A DNA stretch of 10,042 nucleotides from JAATGI01 sp050729815 (GTDB taxonomy: Bacteria > Pseudomonadota > Alphaproteobacteria > ATCC43930 > CGMCC-115725), in NCBI GenBank assembly GCA_050729815.1, contig JBOHLV010000020.1:1-10042 (forward strand), given 5' to 3'. Of this stretch, positions 1 to 5,935 are shown in pieces (the first letter of the stretch is position 1; every line of letters starts with the position of its first letter). The translations under genes were made by a program, and so were the position numbers. Under the pieces are notes generated by a model. The model ran no database searches, was not told the origin of the DNA, and saw only the letters and a program-made list of their open reading frames with translations.

Positions 1-6
1 TCTCAA

Positions 7-26
7 AATGTAGTCGGGGCTACATT
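7..26. repeat. Perfect inverted repeat AATGTAG-N6-CTACATT
   Basis: The two 7-bp arms are exact reverse complements separated by a 6-nt centre (TCGGGG). As DNA it has the size and symmetry of a dimeric repressor's operator; as RNA it would be a short, fairly A+T-rich hairpin. No T-run follows, so it is a poor intrinsic terminator. It lies at the very edge of the window, so the gene it belongs to, probably one to the left, cannot be seen. Function unknown. Confidence 0.45.
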
Positions 27-377
27 CCAATCGTTCGGTCGAAGGGGCGAAAAGGTTACGGTCGCCGAGGGCAATTCTGAAAAAAAAGGCGGGCGCGGCG
101 GTAACGGTGGTGCCGGCCGCAACGGGACTTGGAATAAAGGGTTCGGCGAAATGTCGCACGAGGTTATGAGAGGGGAGAGATTTTTGCCGTGGCACCGCGG
201 CGCATTCTTTCGGGCACGGCGTAACCTTGTGGCTTCCCGCGGCGAATTACTGATTGCGGAAGGTCGGTGTGCCGCATCGCGCTCGCGACACATGACATCT
301 CCTCAATTTGTTTCGCTCGACAGGCTCGCGGATTCGATCGACACGGAAGAACCTAACCGCAACGAGAGCCCTCATCC
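27..377. other. Upstream region of the sigma gene, no secure gene
   Basis: About 350 bases without a convincing gene. The plus-strand frame beginning at base 1 stays open to a TGA at 406-408, about 135 codons, but its translation is low-complexity (Gly/Arg/Asn-rich around 90-135) and not recognisable. It could be the tail of a gene starting left of the window or a chance open frame in GC-rich DNA. The minus-strand open frame here is Pro/Arg-rich and unconvincing. The only functional signal I see is the ECF-type promoter at 221-246. Confidence 0.4.
221..246 (+). promoter_or_regulatory. Candidate ECF-type promoter (GTAACC-N16-CGAA) for the sigma/anti-sigma pair
   Basis: GTAACC at 221-226 and CGAA at 243-246 are separated by exactly 16 nt. 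From memory, this is the motif and spacing reported for genes controlled by Caulobacter SigF, the ECF factor held by the DUF1109 protein NrsF. The downstream gene here is a sigma factor with a DUF1109-type partner, so an autoregulatory promoter is a natural reading. Transcription would start near 253 and leave a leader of about 125 nt before the TTG at 378. The match is seen directly; the functional assignment is inference. Confidence 0.55.
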
Positions 378-408
378 TTGGCCCCAAATCCTCGAAAACC
401 ACCGCTGA
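292..408 (+). CDS. Possible 38-residue leader ORF overlapping the sigma start
   Basis: An ATG at 292 opens a 38-codon frame ending at 406-408, starting about 40 nt after the expected start of the ECF-promoter transcript. It overlaps the first 31 nt of the sigma gene in another frame. The product has no motif I recognise and no signal peptide or membrane segment. No Shine-Dalgarno sequence precedes the ATG. If translated, it could couple ribosomes to the weak TTG start of the sigma gene; it may equally be chance. Confidence 0.15.
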   Translation: MTSPQFVSLDRLADSIDTEEPNRNESPHPWPQILENHR

Positions 409-1034
409 CTGTCATCGACGGCGGGCACGAGGCGGAAGGGGCCTCGGGACGCGGGCATGACAATGCGGGCGCCTCGCGGCCTCGTGAGATCGACTGGTCG
501 ATTCTCATGGCGCACGCCCAGGCCGGCGATTCCGATGCCTATCGGCGGCTGCTCTCGGCCATTTCGCCCTATTTGCGCGGACTGGCGGCGCGGCGCCACC
601 GCGATCCACGGGATATCGAAGACGTGGTCCAGGATATCCTTCTCACCCTGCATGCCGTCCGGCACACCTACGATCCGACGCGGCCCTTCGGCCCGTGGCT
701 TCACGCCATCGCCAATCGTCGGCTGATCGATCGAATCCGGCGCCACGCCCGGATACGATGGCGCGAGTTGCCTCTCCTCACCGAACATGAAACATTTCCG
801 GCCGATCAAGCGAACTTAGACGATGAACTCTCGGATCGACGTGAACTCGGCGACGCCATCGCCACTCTTCCTTCCAGCCAGCGACAGGCAATTCAGTTGT
901 TGAAGCTTAAGGAGATGTCATTGAACGAAGCGGCCGCGGCATCCGGCATGACCGTCGCCGCGCTCAAGATCGCGGCGCACCGGGGACTGCGCAGCTTACG
1001 CAAGATGATCTCCAAGCGGGATTTGCGCTCGTGA
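378..1034 (+). CDS. ECF (extracytoplasmic function) RNA polymerase sigma factor
   Basis: A 218-residue sigma-70 family protein of the ECF type, which directs RNA polymerase to a small stress regulon. Region 2 spans about residues 42-125: a DIEDVVQDILL segment (79-89) for core binding, then RPFGPWLHAIANRRLIDRIRR (about 102-122) for the -10 element. Region 4 spans about 164-209, with LPSSQRQAIQLL and a helix-turn-helix around MSLNEAAAASGMTVAALK. A 40-residue basic, low-complexity N-terminal tail precedes region 2. The start is TTG at 378: an in-frame TAA lies at 354-356, and the next ATG (507) would cut into region 2. Only a weak AACGAGAG precedes it. The stop overlaps the next start, so the two are translationally coupled. 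The TYDPTRPFGPWL style and the DUF1109 neighbour suggest the SigF-like group. The inducing signal is unknown; heavy-metal or oxidative stress is the family precedent. Confidence 0.92.
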   Translation: MAPNPRKPPLTVIDGGHEAEGASGRGHDNAGASRPREIDWSILMAHAQAGDSDAYRRLLSAISPYLRGLAARRHRDPRDIEDVVQDILLTLHAVRHTYDPTRPFGPWLHAIANRRLIDRIRRHARIRWRELPLLTEHETFPADQANLDDELSDRRELGDAIATLPSSQRQAIQLLKLKEMSLNEAAAASGMTVAALKIAAHRGLRSLRKMISKRDLRS

Positions 1035-1702
1035 TCACGACGCCCGATCTTATCAACTCGTTGGCCGCGAATTTGAAGCCGGTCCGGCCGCTGCGCCAAC
1101 CCGTCACGCGCGCAGCGAGCTGGTTATCGCTGGCCGCAATCGTGGTCGCATTATTGGCGGTCGCGCAAGGCATCCGCCCGGATCTGGTCCAACGCATCCA
1201 GGACACGACATTCGTCGCTAGCCTTGCAGGGGCAGTGATAACGGGCTTTCTTGCGGCGATTGCCGCCTTCATGCTGAGTTTGCCGGATCGCTCCCGCCTT
1301 TGGGGGCTGCTGCCGATTCCCGGTTTGGCCTTGTGGCTCTCGACAATCGGGTATCAGTGCCTGACCAATTGGGTCGTGTTCGAGCCTTCGGGCGTTACCT
1401 TCGGCGAAACGGCCCAGTGTTTCGCGACCCTGGTTCTCACCAGCCTGCCGCTATCACTGGCGATGCTCGTGATGCTCCGCCATGCCGCGCCGCTGCGTCC
1501 GATCGCGGCAACCCTCACGGGAAGTTTAGCCGTAGCGGCGATTGCGGCAACCGCCCTATCATTGTTTCATGAATTGGACGCGACCCTCATGATCCTTGCC
1601 TGGAACTTCGGCACGACGGCTCTCCTTGTGGGGGCGGCCATGATCTTCGGCGGCAGAATGTTTTCATGGGTCGCCCCCCGCCGCGGGCTTCAGACAAATT
1701 GA
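1031..1702 (+). CDS. NrsF-like (DUF1109) membrane anti-sigma factor
   Basis: A 223-residue, very hydrophobic protein with about six transmembrane helices (roughly 29-47, 61-82, 90-108, 131-149, 155-170, 174-195). A short cytoplasmic N-terminus carries the family-like pattern LINSLAANLKPVRPL. It starts with GTG at 1031, overlapping the sigma stop by 4 nt, the usual layout for a sigma and its anti-sigma. DUF1109/NrsF proteins hold the ECF factor at the inner membrane until a signal releases it. Cysteines are at residues 110 and 130. The Cys near the fifth helix that I recall as conserved appears replaced: the sequence there reads F-H-E-L around residue 170. Identification rests on length, topology, the HAAPLRP stretch and position; no search could be run. 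Confidence 0.8.
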   Translation: MITTPDLINSLAANLKPVRPLRQPVTRAASWLSLAAIVVALLAVAQGIRPDLVQRIQDTTFVASLAGAVITGFLAAIAAFMLSLPDRSRLWGLLPIPGLALWLSTIGYQCLTNWVVFEPSGVTFGETAQCFATLVLTSLPLSLAMLVMLRHAAPLRPIAATLTGSLAVAAIAATALSLFHELDATLMILAWNFGTTALLVGAAMIFGGRMFSWVAPRRGLQTN

Positions 1703-1745
1703 AGACTGCACGACAGGTCCTGCCGCCCGGCGCTCGCAATCTGTA

Positions 1746-1759
1746 CGCGATTCATCGCG
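1746..1759. repeat. Small perfect dyad CGCGAT-TC-ATCGCG
   Basis: Six-bp arms around a 2-nt centre, in the 156-bp gap between the anti-sigma gene and mtnP. A two-base loop is too tight for a good RNA hairpin, so a protein-binding site is the likelier role if it has one. Such short GC-rich dyads also occur by chance. Confidence 0.2.
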
Positions 1760-1813
1760 GCGCCGTGTGGTGCTGAATCTCCACGCGAGCTGGTGCCGGC
1801 CCTGCGCCTGCGA

Positions 1814-1819
1814 GATAAT
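1814..1819 (+). promoter_or_regulatory. mtnP: Possible -10 element (GATAAT) upstream of mtnP
   Basis: GATAAT matches five of six bases of the sigma-70 -10 consensus and lies 40 nt before the mtnP start. No good -35 is visible at 16-18 nt spacing (CTGGTG is the nearest), so this is weak evidence that mtnP has its own promoter rather than reading through from the sigma operon. Confidence 0.25.
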
Positions 1820-1846
1820 GAACCCAATTCGGGTAGCGGCGGCGAT

Positions 1847-1851
1847 GGAGG
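1847..1851 (+). promoter_or_regulatory. mtnP: Ribosome binding site fixing the mtnP start
   Basis: GGAGG followed by a 7-nt A/G-rich spacer and ATG at 1859. It shows that the gene starts here, not at the alternative GTG at 1793, which would add 22 residues unlike the family's N-terminus. Confidence 0.75.
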
Positions 1852-1858
1852 AAAGGGG

Positions 1859-2734
1859 ATGACCATCTTAGGCGTGCTCGGTGGCAGCGGGGTCTACGAC
1901 ATCCCCGGCCTCCAGGACGCGCATTGGCGAAAGGTCGCGTCCCCCTTCGGCGACACCTCGGACGAGTTCCTGTTCGGCGTTCTAGACGGGCTCGAGATCG
2001 TTTTCGTGCCGAGACACGGACGCGGGCATCGCCACTCCCCGAGCTCAATCAATTATCGCGCCAATATCGATGCGCTGAAGCGGGTCGGTGTCACCGACAT
2101 TCTTTCGGTTTCGGCCTGCGGCTCGCTGCGGAAGGATTTGCCACCCGGCCAGTTCGTGATGATCGACCAGATCGTGGATCGCACCTTCGCGCGGGAGAAC
2201 AGCTTCTTCGGCGAGGGGCTGGTCGCGCACGTGTCGATGGCCAACCCGGTATGCACGCGGCTCGCGCGGCTTGCCCATGATTGCGCAAATCTGGCCGCTA
2301 TTCCCGCGCGATATGGCGGCACCTATGTGGCGATCGAAGGGCCGCAATTTTCGAGCCGTGCGGAATCGAGCATCTATCGGCAGCTCGGCTGTGACGTCAT
2401 CGGCATGACCAATATGCCGGAAGCCAAGCTCGCCCGGGAGGCGGAGATGTGCTTCGCGACCGTCGCCATGGTGACCGACTTCGATTGCTGGCATCCGGAC
2501 CATGCCCATGTCCAGGTGACCGATGTCGTGCGGATTCTAAGTGCGAATGCGGACCGCGCAAGATCGCTCGTCCGGACGCTGGCGCCGCGGCTCAAGGGTG
2601 ACCGGCCGGTGCCGTGTCCTGATGGCTGCGACCGTGTGCTCGACAGCGCGCTCATCACTGCACCCGAGGCGCGATCCGGCGAGATGGCGCGGAAACTCGA
2701 TGCGGTGGCGAGCCGCGTGCTCAAATTGAAATAG
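1859..2734 (+). CDS. mtnP: S-methyl-5'-thioadenosine phosphorylase (MTAP)
   Basis: A 291-residue cytoplasmic enzyme of the PNP/MTAP family. It splits methylthioadenosine, a by-product of polyamine and SAM metabolism, with phosphate into adenine and 5-methylthioribose-1-phosphate. Visible motifs: the phosphate-binding GGSGVYD at 8-14; RHGRGHRHSPSSINYRAN at 52-69; SACGSLR at 85-91; EGPQFSSRAES at 160-170; GMTNMPEAKLAREAEM at 182-197; TDFDCW at 206-211. The two Asp in TDFDCW match the adenine-binding pair of human MTAP. This favours methylthioadenosine over methylthioinosine or guanine/hypoxanthine nucleosides. Length is normal for the family. The start is set by the GGAGG at 1847. No other methionine-salvage gene is in the window, so the fate of methylthioribose-1-phosphate cannot be read here. 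Confidence 0.93.
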   Translation: MTILGVLGGSGVYDIPGLQDAHWRKVASPFGDTSDEFLFGVLDGLEIVFVPRHGRGHRHSPSSINYRANIDALKRVGVTDILSVSACGSLRKDLPPGQFVMIDQIVDRTFARENSFFGEGLVAHVSMANPVCTRLARLAHDCANLAAIPARYGGTYVAIEGPQFSSRAESSIYRQLGCDVIGMTNMPEAKLAREAEMCFATVAMVTDFDCWHPDHAHVQVTDVVRILSANADRARSLVRTLAPRLKGDRPVPCPDGCDRVLDSALITAPEARSGEMARKLDAVASRVLKLK

Positions 2735-2742
2735 AGGCTTTA

Positions 2743-2765
2743 CTCCCATTGGGGAATTCTGGGAG
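2743..2765. terminator. Weak hairpin downstream of mtnP
   Basis: CTCCCA at 2743-2748 and TGGGAG at 2760-2765 form a 6-bp stem with an 11-nt loop just after the mtnP stop. There is no T-run behind it, so it is at best a weak or factor-assisted terminator. Confidence 0.25.
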
Positions 2766-2769
2766 GGGC

Positions 2770-2970
2770 TCATCTCGGCAGGCGGCAGAAGCCTTGCGCT
2801 TCCGGGCCGATGCCAGGGCGCTTGGCTTCGGCAGGCAAGGCATGCGTCGCTTCGAGATTGCCATAGCCATCCCCGAAAACGAGGATCGGGCGCTCGAACG
2901 CCAGAACCGGAAATCGCGCCATTTCCGGCAATTCGTTCGGCTTGTCTGGTCTCGGGAACGCTCCGCCCAC
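2770..2970 (-). pseudogene. Remnant of a metallophosphoesterase N-terminal region
   Basis: On the minus strand a 66-codon frame reads RPILVFGDGYGNLEATHAL then AEAKRPGIGPEA, ending with FCR just before a stop. This resembles the first metal-binding motif (GDxHGNLxA, here GDGYGNLEA) and following helix of bacterial calcineurin-like metallophosphoesterases. In those, the next segment would be a (V/I)CTGD motif. Here the similarity breaks off at the Cys (about 2787), and the rest of the roughly 200-residue enzyme is missing. The recognisable part is about 2785-2922. No start codon with a ribosome site is evident upstream. I read it as a decayed gene fragment. Identification is from memory of the family pattern, and the fragment is short, so it could be coincidence. 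Confidence 0.45.
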
Positions 2971-3126
2971 TCGTTTCTCCGCTGGGATCGGCGGCTAATT
3001 CCATGAAGGCGGGAAATTGGCCGAGAACCGCTGCTCGTACGCGCTCATCGGCCGGGGAATCCGCCGCCACGCGGTGGGCGGCCGCCGCCGCGTGCTCTCC
3101 GGCGCCGGAAGGGCTAGATTGGCGCC
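2971..3126. other. Intergenic region before the acyl-CoA dehydrogenase
   Basis: With the preceding remnant this makes a gap of about 390 bases between mtnP and the dehydrogenase. It is GC-rich, with a run of GCC/CGC repeats around 3061-3090. I see no clear sigma-70 promoter. A GGAAGGG at 3107-3113 is a weak, rather distant ribosome site for the dehydrogenase ATG at 3127. Open frames on both strands look like by-products of base composition. Confidence 0.4.
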
Positions 3127-4263
3127 ATGGATTTCGACCTTTCCCCGGAACAGCGCGCCATCCAAGAGACCGCGCGGGAATTCGCTTTGAGCGAGATGGC
3201 GCCTTATGCCGCGCGCTGGGACGAGGAGAAGATATTTCCGGTCGAGACGCTGCGCGCCGCGGCGGCGCTGGGGTTTGCCGGAATTTATGTCGGGGAGGAT
3301 GTCGGTGGTTCGGGGTTGACGCGGTGTGATGCCGCGATCGTGTTCGAGGAGCTGGCGGCGGCGTGCCCCTCAACCGCGGCCTATCTCTCGATCCACAATA
3401 TGGCGGCGTGGATGATCGACCGCTTCGGCGACGCGGCACAGCGCCGGCGCTTTCTGCCGAAGCTATGTTCCATGGAATGGTTCGCGAGCTATTGCCTGAC
3501 CGAGCCCGATGCCGGCTCCGACGCCGGCGCGCTGAAGACCCGCGCGGTGCGCGACGGCGATGATTACATCCTCGACGGCACCAAGGCGTTCATTTCGGGC
3601 GGCGGCCGGTCCGATCTCTATCTCGTGATGGCGCGGACCGGCGAGGCCGGCGCGCATGGCATTTCATGTATCATCGTCGAGAACGGCACCCCGGGCCTGT
3701 CGTTCGGCGCGCAGGAGAAAAAGCTCGGCTGGAATTCACAGCCGACTGCGATGGTGATCTTTGAGGGGTGCCGGGTGCCGGCCCTGAACCGGATCGGCGC
3801 CGAGGGCGAAGGTTTCAAGATTGCGATGATGGGCCTCGATGGCGGGCGGCTCAATATCGGCGCCTGTTCCCTTGGCGGCGCGCGGGCCGCGTTTGACCTC
3901 GCCATCGAGCATGTCAAGACGCGGAAGCAATTCGGCCGCCCGATCGCCGAATTCCAGGCGGTACAGTGGAAGCTCGCCGATATGGCGACCGAGCTCGAAG
4001 CGGCGCGGCTCTTGCTGCGCCAGGCGGCGGCGAGGCTCGATGCCGGCACTGACGACGCGACCCTTCTCTGCGCCATGGCGAAGCGCTTTGCCACCGATGC
4101 CGGCTTTGCCGCCTGTAACGAAGCGTTACAGCTTCATGGCGGTTACGGGTATCTCAAGGATTTGCCAATCGAGCGTATTCTGCGCGATCTGCGCGTTCAT
4201 CAGATCCTCGAAGGCACCAACGAGATCATGCGAGTTATCATCGCGCGGCGGCTTCTTCGATAG
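3127..4263 (+). CDS. Acyl-CoA dehydrogenase, isobutyryl-CoA dehydrogenase type
   Basis: A 378-residue soluble flavoprotein that introduces the alpha-beta double bond into an acyl-CoA, passing electrons to electron-transfer flavoprotein. Domains in order: N-terminal helical domain (about 1-115), beta domain with YCLTEPDAGSD (122-132), C-terminal helical domain with RKQFG (266-270), HGGYGYLKD (337-345) and the catalytic-base segment ILEGTNEI, Glu at 362. Stretches ASYCLTEP, GISCIIVENGTPGLSFG, KKLGWNSQPT, GGRLNI and ALQLHGGYGYLKD closely follow human ACAD8, isobutyryl-CoA dehydrogenase. That makes the valine-catabolic enzyme (isobutyryl-CoA to methacrylyl-CoA) the best guess over general short-chain dehydrogenases. 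No other valine-pathway gene is adjacent in view, and the next gene is 79 nt away behind its own promoter. Substrate is inferred from motifs only. Confidence 0.9.
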   Translation: MDFDLSPEQRAIQETAREFALSEMAPYAARWDEEKIFPVETLRAAAALGFAGIYVGEDVGGSGLTRCDAAIVFEELAAACPSTAAYLSIHNMAAWMIDRFGDAAQRRRFLPKLCSMEWFASYCLTEPDAGSDAGALKTRAVRDGDDYILDGTKAFISGGGRSDLYLVMARTGEAGAHGISCIIVENGTPGLSFGAQEKKLGWNSQPTAMVIFEGCRVPALNRIGAEGEGFKIAMMGLDGGRLNIGACSLGGARAAFDLAIEHVKTRKQFGRPIAEFQAVQWKLADMATELEAARLLLRQAAARLDAGTDDATLLCAMAKRFATDAGFAACNEALQLHGGYGYLKDLPIERILRDLRVHQILEGTNEIMRVIIARRLLR

Positions 4264-4281
4264 ATGATCGTCAGTGAAGAG

Positions 4282-4294
4282 GTATTTCAAATAC
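4282..4294. promoter_or_regulatory. Perfect palindrome GTATTTCAAATAC, candidate operator
   Basis: Six-bp arms GTATTT/AAATAC around a single central C, in the A+T-rich gap before the hydroxylase pair. It covers the candidate -35 (4285-4290), where a bound repressor would block polymerase. Size and symmetry suit a dimeric MarR- or TetR-like regulator, the kinds that often govern aromatic degradation genes. No regulator gene is in the window, so the binding protein is unknown. Confidence 0.5.
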
Positions 4295-4313
4295 GGTTTT
4301 AGAGAATTATAGT
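4285..4313 (+). promoter_or_regulatory. Candidate sigma-70 promoter of the hydroxylase operon
   Basis: TTTCAA (4285-4290) and TATAGT (4308-4313) are separated by 17 nt, the ideal spacing. The -10 matches five of six consensus bases, the -35 only three. The region is markedly A+T-rich compared with its surroundings. Transcription would begin near 4320, leaving a short leader before the ATG at 4343. Confidence 0.5.
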
Positions 4314-4342
4314 CGGAACGGACACCGAGCGAGGATGCGCCG

Positions 4343-5920
4343 ATGTATGATGTTGTTGTCGCCGGCTATGGGCCGACGGGAATGATGGCCGCCATTCTGC
4401 TTGGCCGGGCGGGCCATCGCGTCGCGATCGTGGAGCGTCACCGCACGCTTTATAACTTGGCCCGCGTCGGCATCGTTCATGACGATGTGCTGCGCATGTT
4501 TCAGGAAGTCGGCGCAATCGAGCGCGTCCTTCCCGCGACCGCGTTCCTTCCCGTCTACGAACTGGCGCGGAATGGCCGGGTGCTGTTGTCGAGCGAGGTT
4601 TCGCCATTCGCGACGCACGGTTGGCCGGAGTACACCTCGATCTACCAACCGACTTTCGAGAAGGAGTTGGATCGGGTCGTCAGGTCTTTATCGACCGTCG
4701 ATCTGCTCCAAGGCGAAACAGCGACTGCGCTTCATCAAAAAGACGATCAGGTCGCCGTTACGGTTTTGGGCGAGGTCGGCGAAACGCGCACGATCGAGGG
4801 GCGATATCTCATCGGGGCGGATGGCGGCAACAGCTTCGTTTGCCGGGCGCTTGGGGTGCCTTATGAAGATCTGGGGTTTGACCAGGATTGGCTGGTCGTC
4901 GATGGCAAGGCGAAACGGCCGCGTCCCGGACTCCCGGCCATGCGCCAATTGTGCGAGCCGGAACAGCCTGGCGTCACGTTGCAGATGGGGCCGGAGCATC
5001 GTCGCTGGTCGTTCATGATCTTCCCCGGCGAGTCACCGGAAGACGCGGTGAAGCCGGAAAACGTCTGGCGGCGCCTCGACCGGCCGGAAGGGGCAACGCC
5101 CGAGGAATACGAACTGACGCGGGTCGCGGCCTATCGGTTTCAATCCTTGTTCGCGCAGCGATGGCGCATTGGCCGCGTGTTTCTTGCGGGCGACGCCGCG
5201 CATCAAATGCCGCCGTTCCTGGCGCAAGGTCTCTGTTCAGGTTTTCGCGATGCGCACAATCTCGCCTGGAAGCTCGATCTCGTCCTGCGCGACCTGGCGT
5301 CGGATGCCTTGCTCGATACCTATTTCGCCGAACGTGGACCAAATGCCCGTGCGACGATTGTCGAAAGCATGCGAGTCGGCCGCTATGTCAACGAGCGTGA
5401 TCCCGAGGGAGTACGCCGCCGCGACGAAGAGCTGCTGGCGTTACAGGCCGAGAAGGAGCGGGCCAGCAACCGGAAACAGCTCATTGCCTTCCGGGTCCCC
5501 GGATTCGATGAGGGGTTCTTCGCGCGCGGCACGCCGGGGGCCGGCGATGTCTTTCCACAGGGACGGGTGCATGGCGCAGGCGACGGGCTGTTTGACGACA
5601 TTGCCGGCCACGGCTTCATCATCGTTGCGCGCGGCGATGGGGATCCGTCCGCCGCGCTGCCTGCGGATGTGGCGGAATTCTGGACGAAAATCGGCGGCAG
5701 GATCGTGCGCTTGGCCGCCGCGCCGGCTTCGACGGGTTCCGAAGCGGTGGTCGATGAGGATGGTGTCTATCACCGGCTGATGGACGAATATCGCTGTGAC
5801 GTCATGGTGACGCGGCCCGACTATCACATCTTCGGCGCGTGCCGCTCGCTCACCGAATTGCCGGAACTGATCACGATGCTGCGCCGCGAGCTTGAGGCCG
5901 GCGCCGCATCGGAACATTAA
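4343..5920 (+). CDS. FAD-dependent aromatic hydroxylase, MhpA-like
   Basis: A 525-residue class A flavoprotein monooxygenase (NAD(P)H- and FAD-dependent) that would add a hydroxyl to an aromatic ring. Motifs: FAD-binding GYGPTG at 8-13 with acidic E31 ending the second strand; the DG motif IGADGGNS at 157-164; the GD motif LAGDAAHQMPP at 281-291, followed by QGLCSGFRDAHNLAWKLD. The last motif and DLGFDQDWLVVD (about 176-187) are typical of 3-(3-hydroxyphenyl)propionate hydroxylase MhpA and relatives. Residues about 410-515 form the C-terminal thioredoxin-like domain of this group. Length is slightly below E. coli MhpA (about 554). The motif usually reading PRA near residue 40 is ARV here, so the substrate may differ. 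The start has GAGGA 7 nt upstream. The next gene follows 15 nt after the stop. Substrate unknown. Confidence 0.88.
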   Translation: MYDVVVAGYGPTGMMAAILLGRAGHRVAIVERHRTLYNLARVGIVHDDVLRMFQEVGAIERVLPATAFLPVYELARNGRVLLSSEVSPFATHGWPEYTSIYQPTFEKELDRVVRSLSTVDLLQGETATALHQKDDQVAVTVLGEVGETRTIEGRYLIGADGGNSFVCRALGVPYEDLGFDQDWLVVDGKAKRPRPGLPAMRQLCEPEQPGVTLQMGPEHRRWSFMIFPGESPEDAVKPENVWRRLDRPEGATPEEYELTRVAAYRFQSLFAQRWRIGRVFLAGDAAHQMPPFLAQGLCSGFRDAHNLAWKLDLVLRDLASDALLDTYFAERGPNARATIVESMRVGRYVNERDPEGVRRRDEELLALQAEKERASNRKQLIAFRVPGFDEGFFARGTPGAGDVFPQGRVHGAGDGLFDDIAGHGFIIVARGDGDPSAALPADVAEFWTKIGGRIVRLAAAPASTGSEAVVDEDGVYHRLMDEYRCDVMVTRPDYHIFGACRSLTELPELITMLRRELEAGAASEH

Positions 5921-5935
5921 TGGGGAGAACGGAAA

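Noticed and set aside
3..293. Minus-strand open frame at the left edge
   Set aside because: Pro/Arg-rich translation with no start signal or motif, overlapping the ECF promoter; no support as a gene.
1793..1858. Longer mtnP start at the GTG at 1793
   Set aside because: The extra residues do not resemble the family, and the strong GGAGG with 7-nt spacing points to 1859.
2537..3439. 300-codon minus-strand open frame over the end of mtnP and the start of the acyl-CoA dehydrogenase
   Set aside because: Its translation is Arg/Pro/Ser-rich without motifs and conflicts with two well-supported genes; base composition explains it.
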